Source: Narthecium ossifragum (taxonomy: Eukaryota > Streptophyta > Magnoliopsida > Dioscoreales > Nartheciaceae). From it: 64,000 bases of DNA. Of the stretch, positions 24,990 through 36,506 are shown piece by piece. How positions within the stretch are numbered: position 1 is the first letter of the stretch; the number at the start of each line of letters is the position of its first letter. Both the position numbers and the translations under genes were made by a program. The stretch covers positions 19,468,274 through 19,532,273 of the forward strand of contig OY986970.1 in the NCBI GenBank assembly GCA_963920575.1, read 5' to 3'. The notes under the pieces are model-generated. The model saw only the letters and a list, made by a program, of their open reading frames with translations. It did not search any database and had not been told where the DNA came from.

Positions 24990-25335
24990 CACTGCAAGAA
25001 AAAAGCCATTTAGCGACCAATATGGTGGTCGCCAATAGTACAACATTTGGTCGCTAAATGTCATTTCAGGGCTTTAGCAACCATTTCCATTTGGTCCCAA
25101 AGTGTTCAAAAATAAGTTGTCACAAATGGTACTTTCCAGCCTAGACAAGTTGGTCGCAAAAGGCTAAGTATCAGCGACCAACTTTGGTCGCAATTAGAAT
25201 ATTTCTTGGTCACATTAAACTTCAACTAGTTGGTTGCTAAAGACACCAACTCATTATGACCACCCTAATTTGGTCGCAATAAGTAGCTCAATAGCGACCA
25301 TATAGACAGTCGCTATTTTGATTCATCATGGTAGC
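24990..25335 (+). mobile_element. CACTA (En/Spm-type) transposon terminal fragment
   Basis: Starts CACTGCAAGAAAAAAG, one base from the CACTACAAGAAAA terminus of plant CACTA elements. It is followed by many copies of GGTCGC and its reverse GCGACC, typical of subterminal transposase-binding repeats (for example near 25004, 25017, 25049 and 25177). Tek-3 inserted into it, and the sequence resumes at 59236. The opposite end was not found in the window. 25331-25335 is the GTAGC duplication of Tek-3. Confidence 0.8.
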
Positions 25336-27763
25336 TGTCACACCCCGACCCAGAAAACCCATTCAGGACGGGGCGTGAGGGTTCCTATCACTATTCATCT
25401 CCAATTGGCGAGATACAAAGCGGAAAAGACAGATAAATTTAAACAGTTTATATTCCAGAGGCGAAACAGAAATTTAATTCACATATATACATCAAGTTGT
25501 ACAGTTACAAAATTCTATATCAAACTCCTCCAAAGAAAAGATTTATACAATGATCCCAAAATTCATCGAAAGATGTTTATAATATACAAACTATCAAAAA
25601 GGTACAACAATCGTCCTCCAGCAACCTCAAGCGCCTCTGGAAGTACTCGCGTCGCCAAACGCAGATCCCGCCGGCTCTACTGAAGAAGAACTGGCGCATG
25701 CACCTGCAAACGCAGCCCGGGTAGGAGTGAGCGATAAGCTCAGTAGAGTTCTACTCTACGGCACACAGAAAGGAGGAAAACAACAACAGTGTTGTCTCCC
25801 CTCTCAAGCCTAAGGAATGCCACGGGGTCCCACAACCCCTATCGACTCCCCTAGTGATCCTACTCTTCTCAACCGACCACGCTGGGAACATCAACAAACA
25901 CGCTGGGAGGAAAAGAACCAGAACCAGTAGGATCACCGTTACCCAGCAGGAAACCACTGCCTGGGGACCATGTCAGGGACATCGACAACCATCCTTAACA
26001 CTTAGCCTCGGGAAGACAACACGACCTCTAAACCTCAAATCCTTGATCAGAGTCAACTATAACACATGCTCGATAACATGAGATTCAATTAAATCACGCC
26101 CTAATCCTTACTACCCAGCCACGGTCCTAAGGCTAGATCCGAGCTACCCGAGAGCCTTGGATCGGCGATCAACCCATCGCCCGCCTAACCTCATATGCCT
26201 CTAATGCATACAATGCATGAACCTATACAAACATTTACCATAGATGTCTCTAAATGCCACAACATCAGTTATAGGTTCAACAGATATACAATAGCCCTCG
26301 GCACTCGCCGGCAAGAAGCTAAGGTTCCACAATTCCACATTAGTTAGCACTCATAGCTAGCTAATGGCTAAGCCAACAATTAAGCATTTAATTACCAACC
26401 AAACATGTATTTAAATGCAAGCCAAACCATCAATTTACTCAAAAGGGATATACACGCGATTCAATTCTCAATCTCAATAGAAATCCCTTAAAAACTCCAT
26501 GAAAACAACATGTAAACTTCCCAACATGTTTAGATATCAATTACTAATGAAAGCCATTCAAGAAAAGCCAGAAAACAAAGTTCCAGGGCCCACGGTCGAT
26601 GCGACGGTCGACCGTGAGGTCACGGTCGATGTCACGGTCGACCGTGAGACCAAAACGAGGAAAACCAAAAGGGCCACGGTCGATCGGTACATCGACCGTG
26701 GGAAACCCACACGGGACAGAGCCTTACGGACGATGCGACGGTCGATCCGACGGTCAATCCGACGGTCGATCCGACGGTCGACCGTGAGGCGGAATGAAAA
26801 AGGGAGGGAGCCCACGGTCGATCGGTGCATCGATCGTGGGAGACCAAAAACCCGACAGAGCCCGACGGACGATGCGACGGTCGACCGTCAGACTCAAAAG
26901 ACGAGTATCAACACTTGACGATCGATCCACTGATCGACCATCGAGCCTACTACACAGTTCATCAGAACAGTGCCGAAAATCCAATTTTTTGGATTTGAAT
27001 GATCAAATCAAGTTGGAAGTTGATGAAAGTTTGCAACCATGCGTAATTAACGATGAGGAATCCAATGGTGTGAAGAAATCACATTTTTGATGGTTAAATC
27101 TCCTATCTAGGTCAAAACGGGCGAAAACCGACAAAACGGCGATAATACGGAAACCAGCCGTTAAAATACGGAAAACACAAGGTAAGAATACTCCAAACCA
27201 TTCACAACACATGTGCAATGAGCTACATAACATTCTAACAAGTATTCGTACAGCGAAAAGGCATAAAACCTATCCTAGGAGAACCCAATCATAGGATCGA
27301 GGTAGAAACACCTACCTGAGCAAGTAGGGCAGCTCCTCCACTCGTCCAACCAGTCAAACCGCCAAGATCCGCGCCTCGAAAGCAGTGCTCCGAAGCCCTA
27401 GCACAGCCGTAGGAGAGAGAGAGAGAGAAAACGATAGGATAAGAGAAAGAAAGACAGAGAAAGGGACATGCCTTATATAGAGATTAGGATCGATCTCAGC
27501 TGTCCGATTCGATCTTTCCCGATCGAGCTCCGATCTTCCGATCGGACGCACCCTTAAGATTCTAATCAAACACATACATCAATCCAAGGCTATGTGTGAA
27601 ACACGGGTGTGAAACCGACCACCAGAGGGCATATTTACCAAAATGCCCATGGGGTAAAAACCACCATACGATCGCTCTATCATACCCGACGCGGAAACAA
27701 AGCAACAGGAAAATGACCCTCGACCCACACGGTCGAGCCAGGTCAGAGGGACGGACCCTCACA
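25336..27763 (-). repeat. 3' LTR of Tek-3
   Basis: 2428 bp, TGTCACACC to CCTCACA in plus reading. It contains the palindrome-rich block at 26588-26945. Its partner LTR is split by unit B-C. Confidence 0.92.
26588..26945. repeat. ACGGTCGACCGT palindrome cluster (Tek-3 3' LTR)
   Basis: Repeated ACGGTCGA/TCGACCGT words. TCACGGTCGACCGTGA (26632-26647) is a perfect 16-bp palindrome. 26674-26701 forms an 11-bp perfect stem with a 6-base loop; 26811-26840 forms a 12-bp stem with one G-U-type mismatch. Confidence 0.9.
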
Positions 27764-27812
27764 ACCTAACAACCTTATAAAGAATTTCGTCCCGAAATTC
27801 AATAAGGATGAA
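27764..27812 (-). other. Polypurine/3' end motif of Tek-3
   Basis: Beside the 3' LTR. 27783-27801 reads GAATTTCGTCCCGAAATTC, a near-palindrome also found in Tek-1 and Tek-2. Second-strand priming would occur between it and the LTR. Confidence 0.7.
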
Positions 27813-28214
27813 GCCGAGGTAAAAGAATCAACTAGGCCTACCTGCACAAACAAAGCTACAACTAGGGGCGCCAACTCCCACAACAAGGAACTACCTGAAG
27901 AGGTGAACAGTCGGGGAAACTCCCGACGCATGCGATCCTCTCGCTCCCATGTCAGACTCTCTGCACTGCCATGCCTCCATCTAACCATGACCAATGGTAA
28001 CGATCTGCCTCTCAGCACCTGATCCCGTATGTCCAAGATCTGCACTGGCTGCTCTATGTAGGTGGTGTCCTCCTCAACCTGAATGTCGTCGTGTCTGATC
28101 ACGTGAGATGGATCTGGAATGTACTTCCTCAGCATCGATACATGGAAGGTGGGGTGGACTGCTGACATGTGCGGGGGTAGAGCCAACTGGCAGGCGACTG
28201 CTCCCACGCGCCTG

Positions 28215-28219
28215 ACGAT
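28215..28219. repeat. Target duplication of Ath-1, left copy (ACGAT)
   Basis: Perfect match to 44698-44702. It places the insertion inside the Tek-3 integrase. Confidence 0.92.
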
Positions 28220-29604
28220 TGATCGCTCGCAAACGTCGTCGTTAAAACGTTGCTAAGCTCAATCAAATCTTAAATTTATATCCTTATTCATTCACTAATA
28301 CTACTACGTAGACTAGTGGTGGAATCCGGAGTCGAACCACAGGGAAAACGTTGGAAACTGAAAATCAATTCTCGAAACTGATTTCTAAACGGAGTAATCA
28401 AAAGGTGGGTTGAATTATCTAAAAAACTATCTAAGAAAGCAAGTAAAGTGATCGGGATTGGAACCAAGTGATGAATTACCTAGGGATTACTCAATCCACC
28501 CTAGTTTCACCTTCAATCTTCTCTAGTTATCCTCTTGTTCACTTCTCTCAACATTATGGATCATATGGCTACAAGCTCACATGAATCTCTAAAATAAGAT
28601 TTATGTTCCTAATGGCATAGCCTATCTTTCTTGGCATAGGTTGTCTTCGATCCTAAGATTACTTTAAGTTATACTACTCCTAATGACCTTGGCACAACCT
28701 ATCCTAGCATAGCATAGCCTATCTCAAAAGCAAACCATAAATCACATGAAAATCATCTCATAAATATGTATAAACAATCACAGAAAGCTTATACGACTGA
28801 AAATACTTCAAAGTAACTCTGTTCCCTCAAATCTCTAATCATTAAAACCATATTTATAAGATCATGTTGAGAAGAAGTTTACAAGAATCAAACCAAAGAA
28901 AATCAAAAGCTACACTAGGGTTTCATGAGATCCCTAAGTTAAGAATTAGCTACTCATCTTCTGAATAAGATCCAAAGGTGTTGGGAAAGAAGCCGTCGAT
29001 CTCCGCGGTAAGATCTCCATCTTCAAAACCCTAGCCTTCTCCTCCAAAAGCGGTCCAAAAGATGATAATTTTCGGCTGGAATCACCCCTTAATATAATAG
29101 AAACCCTTAATCCCGGAATTAGGAGCTGTAGTTGAACTTAAACTCTAATTTCCCTAAATTCCGGGTTGCTGACGTCATCGGAGCGATCGATCGAACTCAA
29201 ATCCAATCCATCGCTCAAGTCGGACTGGGTCTGCCACGTCATCAATTAATTTCAGCCTTTCTCATATTTCAGCTTTCATACTTCTGACTTTGCTTCAAAA
29301 CTGGCGCCAATTTATAGAGAATCTCAGAAAGTCTTCAACATGAAAGTTGTAGATCTTGAAGTCTTCTTTCATCTCCTAGAATTTTAGAATATTTAGAATT
29401 GTGTAGAATTTCTGGTGATTTATTTCCAAACAGTCGACGAAGCAGTCTTTTTGCAGAATTTAGTGATTTTTGACCGAATTTCTTGTATTTCTTCTCAAAT
29501 CCTACTTAAACTTGAAATCAAACAATAGGATATCAAATACACCTACTCTAGGCCTAACAAAGGTAATTTAAGGGGTTTAATTATGAATAATTAGTGACTT
29601 ATCA
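28220..29604 (-). repeat. 3' LTR of Ath-1
   Basis: 1385 bp, very similar by eye to 43313-44697. It contains GCGATCGATCG at about 29183-29193. Confidence 0.95.
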
Positions 29605-29729
29605 CACCCCCCAACTTACACTTTGCTAGTCCTCGACCAAAGAAAATATAAAAAGAAAGCAATAAATCTAACTAGCCAGTTTCGTAGGTCTCACGATTGC
29701 ACTTAGCATGTGCAACAAGCCTTTAAACC
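29605..29729 (-). other. Polypurine tract and remaining 3' internal end of Ath-1
   Basis: Minus-strand reading of 29605-29619 gives AAGTTGGGGGGTGTG-like sequence directly before the LTR, a clear polypurine tract. The rest is noncoding and stops abruptly at about 29729, where Ath-2 LTR sequence begins. Confidence 0.8.
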
Positions 29730-29869
29730 CCAATTTCCTGCATTTTCCAAACAACTATGTGAAGCATATAAAAGTATAAAAATAGTAATAAAGATGCTGA
29801 TTAAGGACAATAATCTAGCAATTGAGATGGTTATAAGACTGTTCAGAGTGCACTTTCATGCACTCATCA
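29730..29869 (-). repeat. Truncated 3' LTR of Ath-2
   Basis: Matches the end of the 5' LTR (about 39924-40063) from CAATTTCCTGCATTTTCC to CATGCACTCATCA. Followed by CACCTCCCAACC, whose complement is the polypurine tract. Confidence 0.85.
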
Positions 29870-31094
29870 CACCTCCCAACCAGCTTATTGCTAGTCTCTA
29901 GCAATTCAAAGCGCATAAAATATAATTAAGCACACTAACGGTTTAAGGATGTAGACATGCATGATTAAAATTCTGCATTATCAAGTCAATAGTGTTTCAT
30001 ACAGTACAGAGCATGGAAACTTCTTATACTCATACACATACTACCAACACATGAAATCAACTTCTACACATCAAACATGCTAATCACCATCCAGAATAAT
30101 ACATGTGATGTGACAAATAAGTGTTACGTACAGAAGCAACTTCTACCCACCATTAGTCCAAGCACACTACTATCTTCATGACCAATCATCCAACCCTCGC
30201 ACTTTAAGTACAACATGCTCTTTCTGTTTTTTTTTTTCCCAATTATCAGACATTTTGCCTTTTTACGCGAGCACTCTCCGCTTCTTGAGGTGAAAAGACC
30301 CGGTTACTTAGCAAAACACTTAATAGTTTTTTTTTCGCTATAAGTGGTTCTACCTTTTTACGCGAGCTCCCTGCTTCCTGAGGCAAGAACACGCGGTTAA
30401 TCAGTAGATCACTTAATAGTTGTTTAGGCACAGCTTGATCAAGCTCCAGAATTTTTTCTCTCTTTTGTTTTTTTTTTCTGCATATACTCAATACTAGCTA
30501 ATGTTTAGGCACAGCTTGATCAAGCTCCAGAACTTTTTCTCTTTTTTTTTCTGCATGCAATACTCAACACTAGCTAATGTTGAAATCATGGTCTCAATTG
30601 ACAATAGCATGCTCATTCCTCTAGTGAGTATAATTACCACTGCACATAAGGTGTTCGTGTGTGGATCACATGATGTTATACGTTCAGGTTATCACGCATG
30701 CAATCAATGTATTGGTCAATCCATATGAAAGCAACATGCATAATAAGCATAAAAATTTCAGCTCATGTACACTTTCTAGTAACATAATCAATTCAACACT
30801 ACTAAACTCAATAAGGTAGCATGCATAAGGTCATGCATGCCTACACCCCCCAACCTGAAATTCACATTGTCCTCAATGTATGCTAATCATGTAAATAAAC
30901 AGAAGGGTATTGGCTGAATTTTCATATATAGCAGAAAAAATAGGAAATCGAAGTAGGAGCGAGGCCACCTGATAGAAAATCTGAAATCTTGCACAGGGCT
31001 CTCCATTGTAGCCGGATTTCACAAGCAAGGAAGATGGAAGTTCAAGCATCCTAAAAACATAAAATAGCAAACAAAAGCAAATGAGAATGAAAGC
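29870..31094 (-). other. Ath-2 3' noncoding region, left of the solo LTR
   Basis: No envelope-like frame was found. It starts with the polypurine tract (29870-29881). A second C-rich/G-rich stretch at about 30845-30857 resembles a further polypurine tract. 31090-31094 (AAAGC) is a solo-LTR target duplication. Confidence 0.6.
30257..30585. repeat. Diverged direct duplications in the Ath-2 3' region
   Basis: TTTTTACGCGAGC occurs at about 30261 and 30356, each followed by TTCTTGAGG- or TTCCTGAGG-like sequence, a T-rich stretch and CACTTAATAGTT. TTTAGGCACAGCTTGATCAA occurs at about 30423 and 30504, each followed by a T-rich run and CTGCAT. Confidence 0.8.
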
Positions 31095-32753
31095 TGATGT
31101 CGCTGAAATGTGTCACGCACAGCGGTCGCGGTGCAGTACAGCATAAGAGAGGTCGAATCCCACAGAGAGACAAGCAGGAAAGATCCAGAAATGCAAATAA
31201 CAATGAATTGAAAACAATGAAGAAAGCTAACTAAATTAAATTAGTTCAAAGGATTAATGATAATGTAATGTTAACTAAAGATATCAGGCTTTTGATAAGG
31301 CTAGGCTTCAAGAATCACTTCACTAGGATTTAGGCTCTTCTCTTCTCAATGGTCCATATAATACTCAGTTAAGGGATTCACATCCCAATTGCCTTAACCG
31401 GAAGATATAGAATTATGAATCTGATAAAATATATATATGTCTCTTCCTACGATTGGTTCTTCCTTTTTATAGTTCTAATTTCATCCAACCGAACCTAAGA
31501 ATACACGATACCGGCTGTCACTACAGGCAACGCGCATCAAAAGTTCATCGGGACAAAGCCCTAACTCTAACCGGATCTCTAAGAATACACAATACCAACT
31601 CTCACAATCGGCAATGCATAGCAAAGATCTCACGGTATAGAGCCCCAACCTTATCTAACCAGATCCCTAAAAATACACAATACCAGCTGTCACTACGGGC
31701 AATGCATAGCAAAGGTCTCACGAGACTCGGTAGGAGAATCAAAGGAGATAACTATGGGATCATAATATCATAAAAGAAGCATTACTGGATTTATAATAAT
31801 GTTTAACCACAAAGCAATCTGTGAAGATCCAATACATAAGAAGAGTTTAACAATAAAGATTAAAAACTATGAACCATTGTTGGAGAAGAAGCCCTAATCA
31901 TCGCTAGATCATCCGTCCGCCATGCCCGGGGATTACTTGGCCATGGATGGAGATGTCTCCATCTTTTTCCTCTTGAAAAAGTCCTGAAAAGAGCCTCAAA
32001 AAACGTCCAAGAAGTCCCCCTCAAACCCTAGAAAGAGTCCTATTTATAGCCCCAAAGTCTCTCCATCAATGAATTTGATCTAAACCGTTGATTTAATTCA
32101 CTGGGAACGTCCGATCGATCCTCCTCGGGATGTTGGATCGATCGGTCTCATTAAAATCTTCAACTTCTATGTACGCTTGAGTCCGATCGATCGAAGTATG
32201 GGCGCTGAATCGATCGGATGCGTTAAAATCCGCTAATTTTGGCTTTTTCGGTGTCCGATCGATCGGACCATTGGTGTCGGATCGATCGGACCCCATAGGA
32301 GCGATGGAGGGATCGATCGGATGCGTTGTGGCTGAAAAACACATGTTCTGTCACGTTTTTGCGTGGTCCGATCGATCGGCGGATCGCTCGGACTTCCAGC
32401 TTATTTTCCTTTCTGCCATTCAGACTGCGCCATCGGTACTGAAATTGCCGTAACTTCCTCTAGGAAACTCGGAATCATGAACCGTAAAATTCCCAAGAAT
32501 CTAGACTTCAAGAGCTTTCCAACCATATATGGCACATCATCTGGTTCTTCATGAGCAGGTACAGATTAATTGTTGAAGTTGATCCATATACTCTTTTCAG
32601 CTTCTTTTAGCTCCAATTTCCTGCATTTTCCAAACAACCATGTGAAGCAACATATAGATATAAAAATAGTAATAAAGATGCTGATTAAGGATAATAATCT
32701 AGCAATTGAGATGGTTATAAGGCTATTTAGAGTGCACTTTCATGCACTCATCA
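31095..32753 (-). mobile_element. Solo LTR of the Ath-2 family inside Ath-2
   Basis: 1659 bp, homologous end to end to the Ath-2 5' LTR (38460-40063). Flanked by AAAGC on both sides (31090-31094 and 32754-32758). The base next to its right end is not a polypurine tract, so it is not the 3' LTR of Ath-2. It contains six or more GATCGATC palindromes (about 32110-32390). Confidence 0.88.
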
Positions 32754-32815
32754 AAAGCAAACAAACTAAAATAAACTAACCTAATCAAAAAGGGAAATGA
32801 TAGATAGTAGAAAGA
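32754..32815 (-). other. Ath-2 spacer between solo LTR and end of pol
   Basis: Starts with the second AAAGC copy. It continues the noncoding sequence before 31090 and leads to the pol stop codon. Nothing else seen. Confidence 0.7.
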
Positions 32816-34225
32816 TCATCCCTCGTAGACAGGGTCTACGAGAGAAATGGTGTGCTCCTCAGGGTCCGCTTTCTCTGGAATCTGTTTCAAATGCTGTCCA
32901 TTAACCGTAAACAGCCTCCCATCCTTTGGGTCTTCAACTTCCACAGCCCCATTCTCAAATATTCTGCTAATGGTGAATGGGCCTGTCCAGCGTGATCTCA
33001 GCTTCCCAGGATGAAGATACAGTCGTGCGTCATACAGATAAGCTTGTTTTCCGACTTTAAAAGTCTTTCGCAGTATCTTCTTGTCATGGTAGGCCTTTGT
33101 TTTTGCTTTGAAGATCCTAGAACTCTCATAAGCATCATTTCTGAGTTCCTCTAGCTCAGACAGCTGGAGTTTCCGTTCCTGACCTGCAGCATCCAAAGTA
33201 AAATTTAGTGACTTAATAGCCCAATAGGCCTTATGTTCTAATTCAACTGGAAGATGACATGGTTTTCCATAAACAAGGCGAAACGGCGACATCCCCAAGG
33301 TAGTCTTGTAGGCAGTGCGATAGGCCCACAACGCATCTGACAGCCTCAAGGACCAGTCCTTTCGGTTGGGGCTCACTGTCTTCTCTAAGATTTGCTTGAT
33401 CTCCCTGTTGGCTAGTTCAGCTTGGCCATTCGTCTATGGATGATAAGCAGTGGAAATCTTATGTGTGACTACATACCTGCGCATCAAAGCCTCAAAAGAG
33501 CGATTACAAAAATGGGATCCTTGGTCAGTAATAATGACCCTAGGAGTACCAAATCTAGACAAAACATGCTCTTTAAGAAACTTGATGACAGTGGAATGAT
33601 CATTAGTCCTACATGCAATAGCCTCCACCCACTTAGACACGTATTGCACAGCCAATAATATATATAAATAGCCAAAAGAAGAAGGAAAGGGTCCCATAAA
33701 GTCTATACCCCAACAATCAAAAACCTCTACAGCTTGAATTGGGTTCAAAGGCATCATATGTCTCATAGATAAAGCTCCTAGTGTTACACATTTATCACAG
33801 TATTTGCAGAAAATATTAACATCACGAAACATAGTAGGCCAGTAAAAACCACATTGAAGAAATTTAGCAGCAGTTTTTTTCATCGAAAAATGGCCTCCAC
33901 ATGCATGAGAGTGACAGAATGTAATGATGCTTTCAATTTCATAATCAGGGACACACCGGCACATAATCTGGTTAGGACAATACTTAAACAGACAAGGATC
34001 ATCCCAATAAAATTTCTTTACCTCAACAAAGAACCTACGCTTATCCTGCGCACTCCAAAAAGAAGGGATCTCACATGTTGCTAAATAATTAACAATGTGC
34101 GCATACCAGGGCAGCCGTGCAACTGAAAAGAGTTGCTCATCAGGGAAGTCATCCATAATTGGTGGCTCATTTTCTGCTACTTCCACCATCAACCTTGATA
34201 GGTGATCAGCGACAACGTTCTCCAC
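32816..34225 (-). pseudogene. Ath-2 integrase (one internal stop)
   Basis: Would insert the DNA copy into the host genome. On the minus strand the first part (34225 to 33434) has the zinc-binding H-H-C-C set (around HSHACGGH and CKYCDKC) and two catalytic Asp in GIDFMGPF and ITDQGSHF. The frame then meets TAG and continues in the same frame with NGQAE, which supplies the catalytic Glu, to the terminal segment 32816-33376 with [10 protein letters not shown] and RWTGPF motifs typical of Athila/Tat integrase. The stop sits where a Gln codon is expected (CAG to TAG). No chromodomain is seen. Confidence 0.9.
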
Positions 34226-34232
34226 GCCCTTT

Positions 34233-35906
34233 TTATCTTTGATGGATATGGAATTCCTGTAAGATTAATATCCACCGAATTAGGCGCGTCTTAGCATCCT
34301 TCTTGGTGAGAAGGTACTTAAGTGCAGCATGATCAGTGAAAATAGTGATAGGGGAACCAATCAAAAAAGCACGAAACTTGTCTAATGCAAAGACTATAGC
34401 TAACAGTTCTTTCTCAGTGGTAGAATAATTCATCTGTGCATTATTCAAGGTTCGGCTAGCATAATGAATAACATGAGGTTTACCATCTTTTCGCTGTCCT
34501 AAAACAGCTCCTACAGCAAAATCACTTGCTTCACACATTAATTCAAAAGGAAGGCTCCAATCAGGTGGTTGCACAATAGGTGCGGAAGTCAATTTATCAA
34601 TCAAGGCTTGAAAAGCCTCTTGACAAGCAATATTCCACTCAAAAGGGGTATCCTTTATCAAAAGATTACACAAAGGACGAGCAATAGCAGAAAATTTTTT
34701 AATGAATCTCCTGTAAAAACCAGCATGCCCTAGAAAGGATCTAACATCTTTAACAGTCTTTGGCACAGGAAGCTTTGAGATGAGATCGATTTTTGATTGA
34801 TCTACCTCAATGCCTTTGGAAGAGACAATATGGCCCAATACAATGCCTGAGGGCACCATGAAGTGACACTTTTCCCAATTAAGCACAAGGTGCTTCTCTT
34901 CACACCTGACCAAGACTCTCTTTAAGTTTTGCAAGCATGCATCAAAAGTATTACCAAATACAGTCAAGTCATCCATATAAACTTCCATACATTCCTCGAT
35001 CATATCAGCAAACATACTCATCATACAACGCTGAAAAGTAGCAGGAGCATTACACAATCCAAATGGCATTCTACGGAAAGCATAAGTACCAAAAGGACAT
35101 GTAAAAGTAGTTTTTTCCTGATCCTCTAAAGCAATCTCAATCTTATAATATCCAGAATAACCGTCGAGAAAACAATAAAAAGGATGTCCAGCTACTCTCT
35201 CTAAAATCTGATCTAGAAAAGGCAGTGGAAAATGATCCTTACGGGTGGCAGCATTCAATTTTCTATAATCTATACACATATGCCATCCTGTCACCAATTT
35301 AATGGGGACAAAGTCTCCACTTTCATTTTCAACAACGGTGACACCAGATTTTTTAGGCACAACCTGTGTAGGACTCACCCATTTGCTATCAGCAATAGGG
35401 TAAATGATCCATGCATCTAATAATTTTAACATTTCGGTTTTTACTACCTCTTTCATTGTAGGGTTCAATCTACGCTGAGGATCCCTACGAGGTACAGCCC
35501 CTTGTTCAAGATTAATCATATGAGAACATATCAAGGGACTAATACCTTTCAGATCTGCTATACTCCATCCAATAGCTGATTTATGCTCATTTAAAATGCT
35601 AAGTAATTGCTCACCTTGCTCTGCAGTTAATGCTGAAGAAATGATAACTGGGTATGTATCACCTGGACCAAGATAGGCGTGCTTTAAACCTTGAGGTAGC
35701 GGCTTTAGGTCCAGCTTGGGTGGCTCTATTGCTGACGGTGTTGGTGGCTGTCCTCTTTCTGGCAGTTCTTCAAACTTTGGATTCCATAGACCTGCAAAAG
35801 AACAATGTTCTAAATTTTTGCACATACCATCAACATCAACATTTTCATCCAAATCTAATTCCAGAGAATTAATTTCAGTGGAAGCAAACTCCTCTTCAGT
35901 GAGCAA
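34233..35906 (-). pseudogene. Ath-2 reverse transcriptase and RNase H
   Basis: 557 open codons. The N-terminal 180 residues are the linker after protease. RT follows, with [44 protein letters not shown] and catalytic YMDD (near residue 314), then VRSFLGHAGFYRRFI. RNase H follows with the A-S-D start, E-K-E-L-L and TDHAALKYL. The frame is lost in EFHIHQR at 34233 by a single-base shift; the next frame starts within the same sequence at 34225, so RT and integrase were once one polyprotein. DNA synthesis motifs are intact, but the polyprotein is not. Confidence 0.93.
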
Positions 35907-36506
35907 ATCAATCTGGTAAGTCTGCTGGCATTCATCATCCTCATCAGGCTGCTTAGCAACATTAAAAACATTAATTTATAAAGTCATATTCCCAAAAGTT
36001 AACTTCATTAAACCATTCCTGCAATTAATTATAGCATTAGCAGTAGCAAGAAACGGTCTATCTAAAATAATAGGAATTCTAGACTCAGCAGTTACTATAG
36101 CCTGAGTATCCAAGACTAAGAAATCAACAGGATAATAAAATTTATCTATTTGAACAAGCACATCCTCTACTACTTCTCGTGGAGTCTTCGTGGATCTATC
36201 TGTCAATTGCAAAACCACAGATGTCGACTTAATCTGTCCTAAACCAAGTTGCAAGTAAACAGAATATGGCATCAAATTAACACTCGCACCAAGATCTAAT
36301 AAAGCTTGTCCCACTTCATGCTTTCCAATGAAACAAGATACAGTAGGACAGCCAGGATACTTATATTTAGGAGGAATCCTGTGCTGAAGCAGTGCACTAA
36401 CCTGCTCTGTTAAAAATGTAGTTTTCTTTACATGATGTCGTCTCTTCATAATGCATAAATCTTTAATCACTTTAGCATATGTAGGAATCTGCTTAATAAC
36501 ATGCAA
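35907..36506 (-). pseudogene. Ath-2 aspartic protease
   Basis: Cleaves the Gag-Pol polyprotein. It has the Athila-type active-site region DLGASVNLMPYSVY, the LTDRSTKTPRGV-like loop (here TPREVVED) and IILDRPFLATANAIIN, the ILGRPFLAT-like motif. It is normally part of one frame with gag and RT. Here a TAG separates it from gag near 36513 and a TAA near 35974 separates it from the RT frame. Confidence 0.88.

Larger units (their letters stand above)
27743..28219 (-). pseudogene. Tek-3 pol C-terminus: end of integrase and chromodomain-like tail
   Basis: Reading on the minus strand from the Ath-1 insertion point: RRVGAV, then the LALPP and HVSMLRKY motifs typical of the end of Tekay/Del integrase. 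A region with V-x-W-R-H-G and S-L-T-W-E-R-E follows, resembling the group II chromodomain thought to guide integration to marked chromatin. The frame stays open for 154 codons and stops inside the LTR. The preceding part lies beyond Ath-1 at 44703-44759 and joins in frame, but about 30 residues normally found between the two are missing. Confidence 0.8.

Noticed and set aside
26499..26984. Arg/Asp/Ser-rich open frames on both strands
   Set aside because: They are by-products of the ACGGTCGA palindrome cluster in the LTR; open in several frames on both strands.
29870..31090. Possible envelope-like gene in the Ath-2 3' region
   Set aside because: Some Athila elements have one here, but only short frames are present and none shows a signal peptide plus membrane segment.
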